Positions 24,647-32,841 of a stretch of 64,000 bases of DNA are shown here, piece after piece. Positions within the stretch are counted from its first letter, which is position 1; each line of letters starts with the position of its first letter. This DNA is from an uncultured Hungatella sp. Lineage in GTDB: Bacteria; Bacillota; Clostridia; Lachnospirales; Lachnospiraceae. The stretch is taken from contig CAJUPP010000009.1 of NCBI GenBank assembly GCA_910588325.1, forward strand, positions 9,573 to 73,572, in the 5' to 3' direction. The translations under genes were made by a program, and so were the position numbers. The notes under the pieces are model-generated. The model was given only the letters and a program-made list of their open reading frames with translations, did no database searches and was not told the origin of the DNA.

Positions 24647-25096
24647 ATGAGCGGTGAATTAAATGGAACATTGGAAAATGGACTGGTTGTTGAGAATGGC
24701 ATTGTGAAGGACGGAAAGAACTGTGAGGGAGAGATTGTGGTTCCGGCAGGGGTTACGGAGATCGCCAATCAGGCATTTTATCAGAATAAGAAACTAACTG
24801 GTCTGTATCTTCCGGACGGTGTGAAAAAGATCGGTAATTATACGGTCAATGGCTGCCAGAATCTGGAGTACATCCGTGTGCCGGAAAGTGTGGAGGCATT
24901 GGGAGAGGATGCTCTTGTAAAGAAAATTGAAAGCAACTTCGGCTTCACCCATGTGGTGGAGAGCAAACAGTTTTTTCCGCAGATCCGTTGTAAAGAGGGA
25001 TCTTTTGTGGATCACGCTATCCAGGAAATGAAATCAAAAGACGGATGGAAGGATTCTCACTCCAATGAACATATTGTGGAAGTGGTGTATGAGTAG
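24647..25096 (+). CDS. Leucine-rich-repeat (BspA-like) small protein
   Basis: The ATG at 24647 follows GGAGGCGGACAGG. The 149-residue product contains two or three LRR_5/BspA-type repeats (VVPAGVTEIANQAFYQNKKL, LYLPDGVKKIGNYTVNGCQNL and IRVPESVEALGEDAL). A C-terminal tail without repeats follows. There is no signal peptide, so it is probably cytoplasmic. It closes the second hydroxylase operon, 24 bases after the fused FAD subunit. Such repeats mediate protein contacts; the function here is unknown. Confidence 0.75.
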   Translation: MSGELNGTLENGLVVENGIVKDGKNCEGEIVVPAGVTEIANQAFYQNKKLTGLYLPDGVKKIGNYTVNGCQNLEYIRVPESVEALGEDALVKKIESNFGFTHVVESKQFFPQIRCKEGSFVDHAIQEMKSKDGWKDSHSNEHIVEVVYE

Positions 25097-25125
25097 CTGA
25101 AAAGAGTTAGAACAATGGCCTGATC

Positions 25126-25158
25126 AATGGGAGACAGGACAGATGCCTGGCTCCCATT
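25126..25158. terminator. Hairpin between convergent genes
   Basis: AATGGGAGACAGG pairs with CCTGGCTCCCATT (one mismatch, 7-base loop) between convergent genes. There is no U run on either strand, so termination strength is uncertain. Confidence 0.5.
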
Positions 25159-25161
25159 AGT

Positions 25162-26016
25162 CTAGGGATGAATAATGACGGCACTTCCGTGAAGGTCACA
25201 CAGAGGGATGAGAGGAAGAGAACTATGAATGCTTTCATAATCGGTTACTGCCTGGGCACTGCCGCGGAAACGGCGGTTGTTATAGTCGTGAAGCAGGATC
25301 ATGCCGCCGGGATTTAAGCGGGAATAAAAGTACTCAAGCCCTGCCAGGATAGGAGCATAAAGGTCGGCATCCAAACTGACCAGAGCAAAACGGCAGTCTT
25401 CCAGCCCGGCTGCAGTGTCAGGGAAAAACCCTTTGTGAAATAAAGCCTGTTCAGGATGGGGAAGCCGTTCAAGGACATAGGAAATACTGGTATCGGAAAA
25501 GTCCCCTTCCTGTGCCCGGGAAAGACTCTGGCTGGATTCCCTGTGGATGTCCCGGGCGTCAAAGCCCTGAAACGTATCGAAGAGATGAAGGAGCCTTTCA
25601 GGGAACAGGGCATTAAGCTGCCATGCTAAGTCTCCTTTATAGACTCCAAGTTCAGCGATATCTCCAGGTATATTTTGTTTGATAAGACGGTCGGATATAC
25701 GGTGGAGGGTGGCCGAACGGATATCAAATCTTCGATACAGTTCGCCAAGAAAGAGAAAAGTCCCCTTAAATCCTGCTTCTGTTGCCTGACTCTGAAGGCT
25801 TGTGGTCCGTGGCTGGTCTGTGACGGCGATGAGAGCATAGTCTGGTTTCAGCCGGACTGCCTCTTCTACGGACAGAACAGGAATCTGTTTCAGATACGTT
25901 CCCTGCAGGGAAGGATTGTTATCGCCAAAGGCCAGCAGTTTTGTGTAGGCAGTATTGATAAGATTGATGCAGGAATGACCGAACTGGCCGGCACCGAGAA
26001 TGATAATTGTATGCAT
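25162..26016 (-). CDS. TylF/MycF-like methyltransferase (paralogue of 19.1 kb gene)
   Basis: This 284-residue protein has the same layout as the protein at 19132-20019: Rossmann-like start (MHTIIILGAGQFGHSC), then methyltransferase motifs IAELGVYKGDLAW, LHLFDTFQGFDARDI, FALVSLDADLYAPI and GGMILLHDYNN. The LDADLY and HDY segments match metal-dependent TylF-type O-methyltransferases better than its paralogue does. The start ATG follows AAAGGAGATTCC. Substrate unknown. The pair brackets the second hydroxylase operon on the opposite strand. Confidence 0.82.
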   Translation of the reverse strand: MHTIIILGAGQFGHSCINLINTAYTKLLAFGDNNPSLQGTYLKQIPVLSVEEAVRLKPDYALIAVTDQPRTTSLQSQATEAGFKGTFLFLGELYRRFDIRSATLHRISDRLIKQNIPGDIAELGVYKGDLAWQLNALFPERLLHLFDTFQGFDARDIHRESSQSLSRAQEGDFSDTSISYVLERLPHPEQALFHKGFFPDTAAGLEDCRFALVSLDADLYAPILAGLEYFYSRLNPGGMILLHDYNNRRFRGSAQAVTDYESIHSSLPLIPLCDLHGSAVIIHP

Positions 26017-26142
26017 GGAATCTCCTTTGTGTGTTTATTGGTATCAGTATATTGAAGAATTTATTAAAAAGAAAGAAACCTATGCTACAGAATTTATGCA
26101 TTAACGTATAAGAAAACCTTAGAAATATATGGTTACTGTTCA

Positions 26143-26176
26143 CTCATGACGAATCACTCCGCTGATTCGTCATGAG
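26143..26176. repeat. Perfect inverted repeat, 14-bp arms, 6-base loop
   Basis: CTCATGACGAATCA and TGATTCGTCATGAG are perfect arms around CTCCGC. It lies between divergent genes, so it is not an ordinary terminator; no U run is present. Confidence 0.8.
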
Positions 26177-26212
26177 CCAATACAGTTATGGGGCCAAAGT
26201 ATATGCAACGTG

Positions 26213-26256
26213 TGTAGTATAAATTGCTTGAGTTAACTATACAACAATAGTATAAT
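26213..26256 (+). promoter_or_regulatory. Promoter and candidate operator of the Crp/Fnr gene
   Basis: TTGAGT (26228-26233) and TATAAT (26251-26256) are 17 bases apart. TGTAGTATAAA just upstream repeats the motif found at 20123, and ACTATACAAC in the spacer is a partial inverted copy. Autoregulation is possible. Confidence 0.6.
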
Positions 26257-26298
26257 AAAATTGATTTGTCCAACGATGTACAGGAAAGTTGAGGAACT

Positions 26299-27018
26299 AT
26301 GGAGTACCCAGAGAATAAAAAAATACCGGCACCGCATACGGATTTTGTTTCCCGTCTGCTGTATCTTCCCAGAGGAATTGCCCGTCTGGAGAGGCTGGGG
26401 GAGAAAAGGAAGTTTCCCAAGAACCATATCCTGGTTCAGGCAGGGGAGCATGTCAAGAATTGCTATATTGTCAAATACGGACGCGTAGCGGCTTATGAGT
26501 ATACATTAAGCGGAGAAGAGAGAATTTATAATTTCAATGAGGAGAATTCCATCCTTTTGGAGGCGAATCTGCTTTTTGACTATGCATCTCCTATCTGTTT
26601 TAAGACGGTATTGCCTTCGGAACTGGTCTGTGTTGATAAGAAGACACTGGTGGATACGATTAATTCGGACCCTCAGGTTTCCATGGACATTATGGAATCT
26701 TTGGCTACGAAATTTTTGTCTTCCATGGAGCAGATCCGCCATGCAAATTTTCACAATGCGTCATGGAAGATCTGTGATCTTTTATTGATTTTTGCTGACC
26801 GTTACGGCGTGCCCTACGACGGAAAGATTCTGATTAAAGAGAAGATCAGCCAGCAGCTGCTGTCCAATCTTCTGGGGATTAATCGGGTTACGGCAGTGCG
26901 CGCCATAAAGGAGTTAAAAGAGATGTCCCTGATTGAGCAGATCAACGGATTTTACTGTATTCGCGACGTGGAACGGCTGAAACGGCATCAGAGAAGGCTG
27001 TTGCTGAAGGGAGTGTAA
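26299..27018 (+). CDS. Crp/Fnr-family transcription regulator
   Basis: This 239-residue protein has an N-terminal cyclic-nucleotide-binding-like beta-roll (about 25-140; ILVQAGEHVKNCYIVKYGRVAAYEY split by a GxxxxxxxVxxGxV-like pattern). The C-terminal winged helix (about 175-235) has recognition segment QQLLSNLLGINRVTAVRAIKEL in two helices. There is no Fnr-type N-terminal Cys cluster, so direct 4Fe-4S oxygen sensing is unlikely. It lies between the hydroxylase operons and the cofactor genes and probably regulates them; shared upstream motifs support this weakly. Confidence 0.88.
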   Translation: MEYPENKKIPAPHTDFVSRLLYLPRGIARLERLGEKRKFPKNHILVQAGEHVKNCYIVKYGRVAAYEYTLSGEERIYNFNEENSILLEANLLFDYASPICFKTVLPSELVCVDKKTLVDTINSDPQVSMDIMESLATKFLSSMEQIRHANFHNASWKICDLLLIFADRYGVPYDGKILIKEKISQQLLSNLLGINRVTAVRAIKELKEMSLIEQINGFYCIRDVERLKRHQRRLLLKGV

Positions 27019-27043
27019 ATCGAGCACTCTAAATTAAAAATAG

Positions 27044-27088
27044 GTGTATTCTACACTACTTGTTTTAGCCACAGGGCAAAGCTATAAT
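27044..27088 (+). promoter_or_regulatory. Promoter with upstream palindrome, cofactor operon
   Basis: TTGTTT (27060-27065) and TATAAT (27083-27088) have 17-base spacing. A perfect palindrome GTGTATTCTACAC (27044-27056) abuts the weak -35 box, a position used by Crp/Fnr-type activators. Confidence 0.6.
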
Positions 27089-27117
27089 GATATCAGAAAA
27101 AGTGAGGAACCAGGAGA

Positions 27118-28062
27118 ATGAAAAAGACAGGTGCGGTGCTGGTGGCAGCCGGTTTATCGTCCCGTATGGAGGCGTTTAAGCCCATGCTTCCTTTCGGCAG
27201 ATCTACCATATCGATCCATATGGTGACGATGCTTAAGGATATGGGAATCGATCCGATTGTGGTGGTGACCGGTTACAGAGGAGAAGAGTTGCAGCAGCAC
27301 CTTTTTTTTACGGGCGTACGGTTTGTAAAAAATGAACGATTCAAAGAAACCCAGATGTTTGACTCTGTCTGTATGGGGATTCAGGCTGTCAGTGAGGACT
27401 GTGAAAGGCTGATGATTCTGCCTGTCGATGTTCCGGCTATTATGCCGGATACCATACGCCAGCAGCTGATGATCGACGCTCCCATTATCCGCACAATGTG
27501 TCACGGAGAACCGGGCCATCCCATTATGCTCTGGAGCCAGGTGGCTGAGAGGCTGAGAGGATATGAAGGGCCCGGAGGACTTCGGGGAGCCATCGAGAAT
27601 TCAGGAATTGCCATTACCAACCTGGAAGTGGATGATGAGGGAATCTATCGGGATTTGGATACCAGAGAGCAGTATCAGGAACTGTTGGACTGGAATTACC
27701 AGAGAGGCCAGGGGTATCCGGTCCGCCCTCAGATACAGGTAAGACTGACAGCCAGCGAACCGTTCTATGGGCCTGGTGTTCAGAAACTGTTAAGCAGGAT
27801 CGGGCAGACTGGTTCCCTCCAGGAGGCCTGTCTTGATGTAAATATCTCTTACAGCAAAGGGCGGAAGATGGTAAAGCAGTTGGAACAGCAGCTTGGGTTT
27901 CCTGTGGTTCAAAGGTGGACCGGCGGAAGCGGAGGCGGCGGTTCCGTACTGACAGAAAAGGGAAAACAATTGATGGATGCCTATGAAAAGATGGTGGCCG
28001 AGGTGCAGGATTTTACAGATCAGGCCTACCAGAAATATATGGGGAAAGGATTTGAGTCATGA
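27118..28062 (+). CDS. MobA/MocA-like NTP transferase fused to ModE-type HTH
   Basis: This 314-residue protein has an N-terminal nucleotidyltransferase (about 1-190: VLVAAGLSSRMEAFKPMLPFG signature in its first 20 residues or so, then LPVDVPAI) of the family that makes cytosine or guanine dinucleotide forms of molybdopterin. The C-terminal part (about 205-300) is a ModE/LysR-type winged helix, with SLQEACLDVNISYSKGRKMV. No molybdate-binding Mop domain follows. It is the first gene of the cofactor operon. It could be enzyme and regulator in one; the palindrome before modA is a candidate target. Confidence 0.85.
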   Translation: MKKTGAVLVAAGLSSRMEAFKPMLPFGRSTISIHMVTMLKDMGIDPIVVVTGYRGEELQQHLFFTGVRFVKNERFKETQMFDSVCMGIQAVSEDCERLMILPVDVPAIMPDTIRQQLMIDAPIIRTMCHGEPGHPIMLWSQVAERLRGYEGPGGLRGAIENSGIAITNLEVDDEGIYRDLDTREQYQELLDWNYQRGQGYPVRPQIQVRLTASEPFYGPGVQKLLSRIGQTGSLQEACLDVNISYSKGRKMVKQLEQQLGFPVVQRWTGGSGGGGSVLTEKGKQLMDAYEKMVAEVQDFTDQAYQKYMGKGFES

Positions 28063-29174
28063 GGAATCTGTATCTGGTCCGCCATGGAAAAGTAGATTTT
28101 CCTGATAAAGTCAGATGTTGTATCGGGTGGACCGACCTTCCTTTAAGCCAGGAGGGAAGGAGGCAGGCTGAAGATCTGCATCTCTATTTTCAGGATATTT
28201 TAAAGAACAATGCAATGGTATTTGCCAGCCCTTTAAAGCGCGCATGGGAGACAGCGCAGATTCTGGCAGGAGAGCTGACAGCTGTATGCCGGGAGGACGG
28301 GTTAAAAGAACTGAATATGGGTGAGTGGGAGAATGTACCCATGAGTCAGCTTAAGAAAACTCTGGAGTCAGAGCCAAAGGCAGGAGAGAGCAGAGCATGG
28401 GGAGCCTGCAGGATACACCGGACAGTCCTTCGCATTCTGGAGGAGACGAGAGGCGATGTGATCTGTGTGGCCCATGCAGGGATCAACAGCTGTCTGCTGG
28501 CTGAACTTACGGATACTCCCCTGGAGACGTCCAGAGCTCTTCCCCAGCCATACGGCGGAGTTTCGCGGATTCAGGTAAACGGCCATGGGACGATGGAGGT
28601 AAAGGAACTGGGCGTTATGCCAAAGCCGGCGCCGTCTAAGGAGGAATGCCAGGCTATCTGGGACCATTACCATACGCCGGCCAATGTCCGGCTCCACTGT
28701 GAGGCAGTATGCCGGGAGGCGGAGAGGATCGGCGAAAACTTGTTAAAGGCAGGGCGCAGTGTGGATCTTAAGGTCATTGGAAGCGGGGCGCTGCTCCATG
28801 ATGTAGTCAGGACAAAAGACCATCATCCCCAGGAGGGTGCTTCCATAATGATAAGGGAAGGATATCCCAGGATAGCACAGATTGTAAGGAACCATCATGA
28901 TCTTAAGTGTCCCGATGAATATCCATTGTCAGAACAGGAATTTGACAAGTGGCTGGAGGAAGCCACAGTTTTCCTGGCAGATAAGAGGACGCAGCAGGAA
29001 AGAACGGTATCTCTGGAGGAGCGTTTTGCCCAGAGCCGGAAGCGGTGTGAACAGATGCCGGACAGGGAGGAAGCATTGGCGGCTCATGACAGAAGATTCA
29101 GGCATGCCAGGAAGATTGAGGCCATGATAGAAGATAGATTAAGGGTAAATGGAGGAAATGATGAAGCTGATTAG
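28059..29174 (+). CDS. Histidine phosphatase-HD hydrolase fusion
   Basis: This 371-residue protein begins with a histidine phosphatase domain (YLVRHGKVD at residue 5, later VICVAHAGIN; about 1-190). An HD domain follows, with ALLHDVVRTKDHH and VRNHHDLKCP (about 210-330). The start overlaps the preceding stop by four bases (ATGA). CobC-like phosphatases act on cofactor intermediates, and HD proteins on nucleotides or phosphoesters. In this operon the fusion probably serves molybdopterin nucleotide metabolism or clean-up; that is inference. Confidence 0.82.
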   Translation: MRNLYLVRHGKVDFPDKVRCCIGWTDLPLSQEGRRQAEDLHLYFQDILKNNAMVFASPLKRAWETAQILAGELTAVCREDGLKELNMGEWENVPMSQLKKTLESEPKAGESRAWGACRIHRTVLRILEETRGDVICVAHAGINSCLLAELTDTPLETSRALPQPYGGVSRIQVNGHGTMEVKELGVMPKPAPSKEECQAIWDHYHTPANVRLHCEAVCREAERIGENLLKAGRSVDLKVIGSGALLHDVVRTKDHHPQEGASIMIREGYPRIAQIVRNHHDLKCPDEYPLSEQEFDKWLEEATVFLADKRTQQERTVSLEERFAQSRKRCEQMPDREEALAAHDRRFRHARKIEAMIEDRLRVNGGNDEAD

Positions 29175-30219
29175 AACAGAAGATGCCCAGGGAGCAGTGC
29201 TGTGCCATGATATTACTCAGATCATCAAAGGAGTGACAAAGGACGCGGTGTTTTGCAAGGGTCATATCGTGACCAAGGAGGATATTCCGGTACTTTTAAG
29301 TGTAGGAAAGGATCAGCTCTATGTGTGGGAGCAGGAAGAAGGCGTGCTTCACGAGAATGATGCGGCCCTGATTCTCTGTGAACTGTGTCAGGGAGAGCAC
29401 ATGCGGCCTTCTGAGGTAAAGGAAGGAAAGATCGAACTGTCTGCAGAGTGCAGCGGGCTTTTAAAGGTTAATAACAAAGGGATGAAGGCAGTCAACGGAT
29501 TCGGCGAGATGATGATCGCCAGCCGCCATGGCAATTTTGCGGTAAAGAAGGGGGACAAACTGGCAGGAACCAGAATTATTCCTCTGGTGATAAAAAAGGA
29601 GAAGATGGAAGCAGCTAAAAAGGCAGCCTTGGAGGCGACAAACGGAAAGCCGGTTCTGGAACTGAAGCCTTTTGTCCATAAAAAAGTAGGAATCGTGACT
29701 ACGGGAAATGAAGTGTTTTACGGCCGTATCCAGGATACTTTTACACCGGTGATTGAGGAGAAACTAAGGGAATTTGATACGGAAATTATTGACCATGTAA
29801 CCTGGAATGATGATGATAAGAAGGTGACAGCCAGTATCCTTGACATGATAAAAAAAGGTGCGGATCTTGTGATCTGTACTGGCGGCATGAGTGTGGATCC
29901 GGATGATAAGACTCCTCTTGCTATCAGGAATACGGGAGCCAGGATCGTATCCTACGGGGCTCCGGTACTGCCGGGGGCCATGTTCCTTCTGGCCTACTAT
30001 CAGGAAAACGAGGAAGGACGGCAGAGGACAGCAGCCATTATGGGGCTTCCAGGGTGTGTCATGTATGCCAGGCGCACGATTTTTGACCTGGTGCTTCCCA
30101 GGGTTATGGCAGATGATGAGGTATCGAAAGAGGAACTGGCTGCTTTGGGGCAGGGCGGCTTATGCTTAAACTGTTCGGTCTGTACGTTTCCCAACTGTGG
30201 ATTTGGAAAAGGAGTGTAG
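29161..30219 (+). CDS. MoeA-like molybdopterin-binding protein with Cys-rich tail
   Basis: The ATG at 29161 follows GGAGGAA inside the preceding gene, giving 352 residues. The MoCF_biosynth domain (about 165-310) shows GIVTTGNEVFYGRI, LVICTGGMSVDPDD and AIMGLPGCVMYARR, as in the molybdenum-insertion protein MoeA. The tail ends CLNCSVCTFPNCGFGKG, a possible iron-sulfur or metal site. The N-terminal region (LCHDITQIIKG) matches the shorter MoeA relatives in hydroxylase loci. Likely role is molybdate insertion or handling of the cofactor. Confidence 0.82.
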   Translation: MKLIRTEDAQGAVLCHDITQIIKGVTKDAVFCKGHIVTKEDIPVLLSVGKDQLYVWEQEEGVLHENDAALILCELCQGEHMRPSEVKEGKIELSAECSGLLKVNNKGMKAVNGFGEMMIASRHGNFAVKKGDKLAGTRIIPLVIKKEKMEAAKKAALEATNGKPVLELKPFVHKKVGIVTTGNEVFYGRIQDTFTPVIEEKLREFDTEIIDHVTWNDDDKKVTASILDMIKKGADLVICTGGMSVDPDDKTPLAIRNTGARIVSYGAPVLPGAMFLLAYYQENEEGRQRTAAIMGLPGCVMYARRTIFDLVLPRVMADDEVSKEELAALGQGGLCLNCSVCTFPNCGFGKGV

Positions 30220-30231
30220 GAGGATTTTGTG

Positions 30232-30279
30232 ATGCTGGATTTTTATAAAGCGGTTTCAGAGTGCAATCCTGAAAGTTAA
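30232..30279 (+). other. Orphaned N-terminus of XdhC gene, ended by TAA
   Basis: AGGAGG lies 8 bases before the ATG at 30232, the best ribosome site in the intergenic gap. The 15-codon frame MLDFYKAVSECNPES stops at TAA (30277-30279). It is in the same frame as the XdhC coding region that resumes at ATG 30283. It looks like the original 5' end of xdhC. Confidence 0.65.
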
Positions 30280-30282
30280 AAT

Positions 30283-31287
30283 ATGACTGTGGTGATTCTG
30301 GACGGGCCGTCTATGGGCCAGAGAGCGCTGTTTACAGACGGAGAACTGAAGTGGGAGTCGGAGCCGGGAGGAATTTTTACAAATTACAAAGAACAAATCT
30401 GGAAGACGGCTCATGAGGAGAAAAGCCGTCACAAAGGATTGGTGGAGATAGAGAAAACGAGAGTGTTTTGTGACTGGCTTGGCCAGGAGATGCATCTGGT
30501 AATCTGCGGCGGCGGCCATGTGTCTATGCCGGTGATTAAAATCGGGATTATGATGGGATGCAGGGTGACGGTTTTAGAGGACCGGCCTCAGTTCGCAGAT
30601 AATGCAAGGCGGGCAGGGGCAGGGGAGGTTTTGTGCGAGCCGTTCAGCCAGGGACTGGACAGGATAGAGGGCGATGAGAATACATATTTTGTCATCGTTA
30701 CCAGAGGACACCGCTACGATCAGGTATGTCTGGAAAAGATTGTCAGGAAAAAGCATGCATATATCGGTATGATCGGAAGCCGCCGCCGGGTGTCTGTGGT
30801 AAAGGAACTGGTGATAGAAGGCGGAGGAGACAGGCAGGTGCTTGATGAACTGTATAGCCCCATCGGTCTGGATATCGGAGCAAAGACACCGGAGGAGATC
30901 GGTGTGGCCATCATGGCGGAGATTATCGAAGTGAAGAACCGGAAACGGAGGACCTGCGGATATTCTAAGGATATGCTTCGGGAAATCTTGAATCCGGACA
31001 GGCAGGAGGAGGAAGGCGGCCGCCGGGTGATGATTACTATTGTTACCAGGAAGGGTTCTGCGCCAAGAGATGTGGGGACAAAAATGCTTGTATTTCCTGA
31101 CGGGAAATGTATCGGGACCATCGGAGGCGGATGTATGGAGTCAGAAGTGACTCATCGGGCTCTGCATATGATCCGCAGCAGAGGAGAAGAACAGAAACTA
31201 TGCCATGTGGACATGACGGGAGAGGATGCAGAGGATGAAGGCATGGTGTGCGGTGGTGTAGTAGACGTATTGCTGGAGGTTGTGTGA
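30283..31287 (+). CDS. XdhC-family cofactor maturation protein, rearranged domain order
   Basis: This 334-residue protein has a Rossmann XdhC domain first (LVICGGGHVSMPVIKIG near 70, IGMIGSRRRVSVVKEL near 160). The CoxI/XdhC_N-type segment comes at the C-terminus (VTRKGSAPRDVGTKMLVFPD and TIGGGCMESEV, then DEGMVCGGVVDVLLE). XdhC proteins bind and protect mature molybdopterin and hand it to hydroxylases. The usual order is the reverse. The ATG at 30283 has no ribosome site of its own; see the upstream 15-codon frame. Expression may depend on reinitiation. Confidence 0.78.
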   Translation: MTVVILDGPSMGQRALFTDGELKWESEPGGIFTNYKEQIWKTAHEEKSRHKGLVEIEKTRVFCDWLGQEMHLVICGGGHVSMPVIKIGIMMGCRVTVLEDRPQFADNARRAGAGEVLCEPFSQGLDRIEGDENTYFVIVTRGHRYDQVCLEKIVRKKHAYIGMIGSRRRVSVVKELVIEGGGDRQVLDELYSPIGLDIGAKTPEEIGVAIMAEIIEVKNRKRRTCGYSKDMLREILNPDRQEEEGGRRVMITIVTRKGSAPRDVGTKMLVFPDGKCIGTIGGGCMESEVTHRALHMIRSRGEEQKLCHVDMTGEDAEDEGMVCGGVVDVLLEVV

Positions 31288-31289
31288 TT

Positions 31290-32312
31290 TTGAAGGATCA
31301 GTGGGGACGGAATATTGACTATATGCGCATTTCCATTACGGACCGCTGTAATCTGCGGTGCCGCTATTGCATGCCCCATGGAATAGAATGTGTGCCTATG
31401 CCGGAGATTCTGACTCTGGAAGAATATGCACAGGTTGTAACTTGCGGGGCTGCCATGGGGATTAGCAAGATTAAGGTTACAGGCGGAGAGCCCCTGGTGC
31501 GCCTGGGATGCTGCGAATTTATTGGGATGCTGAAAAAGGTTCCTGGTATTGAGAAGGTTACAATCACGACTAACGGGATACTGCTTGGAAACTATCTGGA
31601 TTCGTTGCTGGAGGCAGGAATTGATGGGATCAATATCAGTCTGGATACCCTGGACCCTGAATTATACCGTTCTCTGACTGGTGGCGGGGCGTTAAAACAG
31701 GTTTTAAGTGCCATAAAGCAGGCGGCAGAGAAGTGTACAGGAACAGACATTCCAGTGAAGATCAATGCAGTGTCTTTGGATCTTTTCGATGTGGCAGAGA
31801 AACTGGGATGTAGCTACAGCGGACCAGGATGGACAGAACTTTTGACACTGGCTAGGGAATTCCCCTTAGATATCCGTTTTATTGAGATGATGCCCATTGG
31901 CTGTGGAAAACAGTACCAGTCCGTGAATCATCAGGAACTGCTGGCAGATTTAAAGAGACGGTATCCGGGGATGAGGAAGGACGAAAGGCCCCATGGATAT
32001 GGACCTGCGGTATATTATCAGATTCCGGAATTAAAAGGAAGCGTGGGATTTATCAGTGCTATTCATGGAAAATTTTGTGAAAGCTGTAACCGATTGCGTC
32101 TCACTTCCCAGGGATATTTAAAAAGCTGCCTGTGTTATGAGGACGGAGAGGATTTGAAAAAAATTCTGCGGGGAACCAAAACGGAAGACGAGAAACAGAG
32201 ACAGCTTTCCAATGCCATGAGAAGAGTGATATGGGAGAAACCGCCGGCTCACTGTTTTGAGCATCCGGAGAAGATGACAGAGCAGGAAAATATGTCGAGA
32301 ATCGGAGGATAA
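31290..32312 (+). CDS. moaA: GTP 3',8-cyclase, first step of molybdopterin synthesis
   Basis: This 340-residue radical-SAM enzyme turns GTP into 3',8-cyclo-7,8-dihydro-GTP. The SAM cluster motif is CNLRCRYCMPHG (near residue 18), and the C-terminal second 4Fe-4S cluster is CESCNRLRLTSQGYLKSC. The TTG at 31290 is the likely start, because GGAGG (31275-31279) is 10 bases upstream and the family begins MKDQWGRNIDY. The GTG at 31284 is too close. Start codon choice is the only uncertainty. Confidence 0.95.
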   Translation: MKDQWGRNIDYMRISITDRCNLRCRYCMPHGIECVPMPEILTLEEYAQVVTCGAAMGISKIKVTGGEPLVRLGCCEFIGMLKKVPGIEKVTITTNGILLGNYLDSLLEAGIDGINISLDTLDPELYRSLTGGGALKQVLSAIKQAAEKCTGTDIPVKINAVSLDLFDVAEKLGCSYSGPGWTELLTLAREFPLDIRFIEMMPIGCGKQYQSVNHQELLADLKRRYPGMRKDERPHGYGPAVYYQIPELKGSVGFISAIHGKFCESCNRLRLTSQGYLKSCLCYEDGEDLKKILRGTKTEDEKQRQLSNAMRRVIWEKPPAHCFEHPEKMTEQENMSRIGG

Positions 32313-32313
32313 C

Positions 32314-32799
32314 ATGGATTTTACGCATTTTGACAATCAGGGAAATGCCTGGATGGTGGATGTGGGAGAGAAGGAAGACACGAAGAGGGAGGCAGTGGCC
32401 AAAGGGAGTATTTTTTTAAGCCCCCAGTGTTTTGATATGGTCAGGCAGGGAACCATGAAAAAAGGAGACGTGCTGGGAGTTGCCAGAGTTGCGGGAATTA
32501 TGGGCGCCAAGAAAACGTGGGAGCTGATTCCGCTGTGCCATGTTCTGAACCTGACAAAGCTGACCGTGGATTTTGAACTGAAGGAAGAACACCATGAGAT
32601 TCAGGCAGTATGTACAGCCCGGACTACCGGAAAGACTGGCGTGGAGATGGAGGCATTGACTGGTGTCAGCGTGGCATTGCTTACCATTTACGATATGTGC
32701 AAGGCAGTGGATAAAACGATGGAAATCGGTTCTGTTTATCTGGAGAGAAAAACCGGAGGGAAAAGCGGAGAGTTTATAAATCCAAAGGTGAAGGAATGA
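32314..32799 (+). CDS. moaC: Cyclic pyranopterin monophosphate synthase
   Basis: This 161-residue MoaC converts the MoaA product to cyclic pyranopterin monophosphate. Diagnostic segments are KKGDVLGVARVAGIMGAKKT (near residue 50), LIPLCHVLNLTKLTVDF and TGVEMEALTGVSVALLTIYD. The start follows GGAGGATAAC and is one base after the MoaA stop. Length is normal. No gene for MoaD, MoaE or MoeB is seen in this window, so later pathway steps must be encoded elsewhere. Confidence 0.96.
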   Translation: MDFTHFDNQGNAWMVDVGEKEDTKREAVAKGSIFLSPQCFDMVRQGTMKKGDVLGVARVAGIMGAKKTWELIPLCHVLNLTKLTVDFELKEEHHEIQAVCTARTTGKTGVEMEALTGVSVALLTIYDMCKAVDKTMEIGSVYLERKTGGKSGEFINPKVKE

Positions 32800-32841
32800 G
32801 GAAGCGACGGTGTATGAAAGGGAGGAAAGGGAAGAATCGTT

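Noticed and set aside
30277..30279. Recoding of the in-frame stop in xdhC
   Set aside because: The codon is TAA, not TGA, so selenocysteine insertion does not apply, and no frameshift signal is visible.
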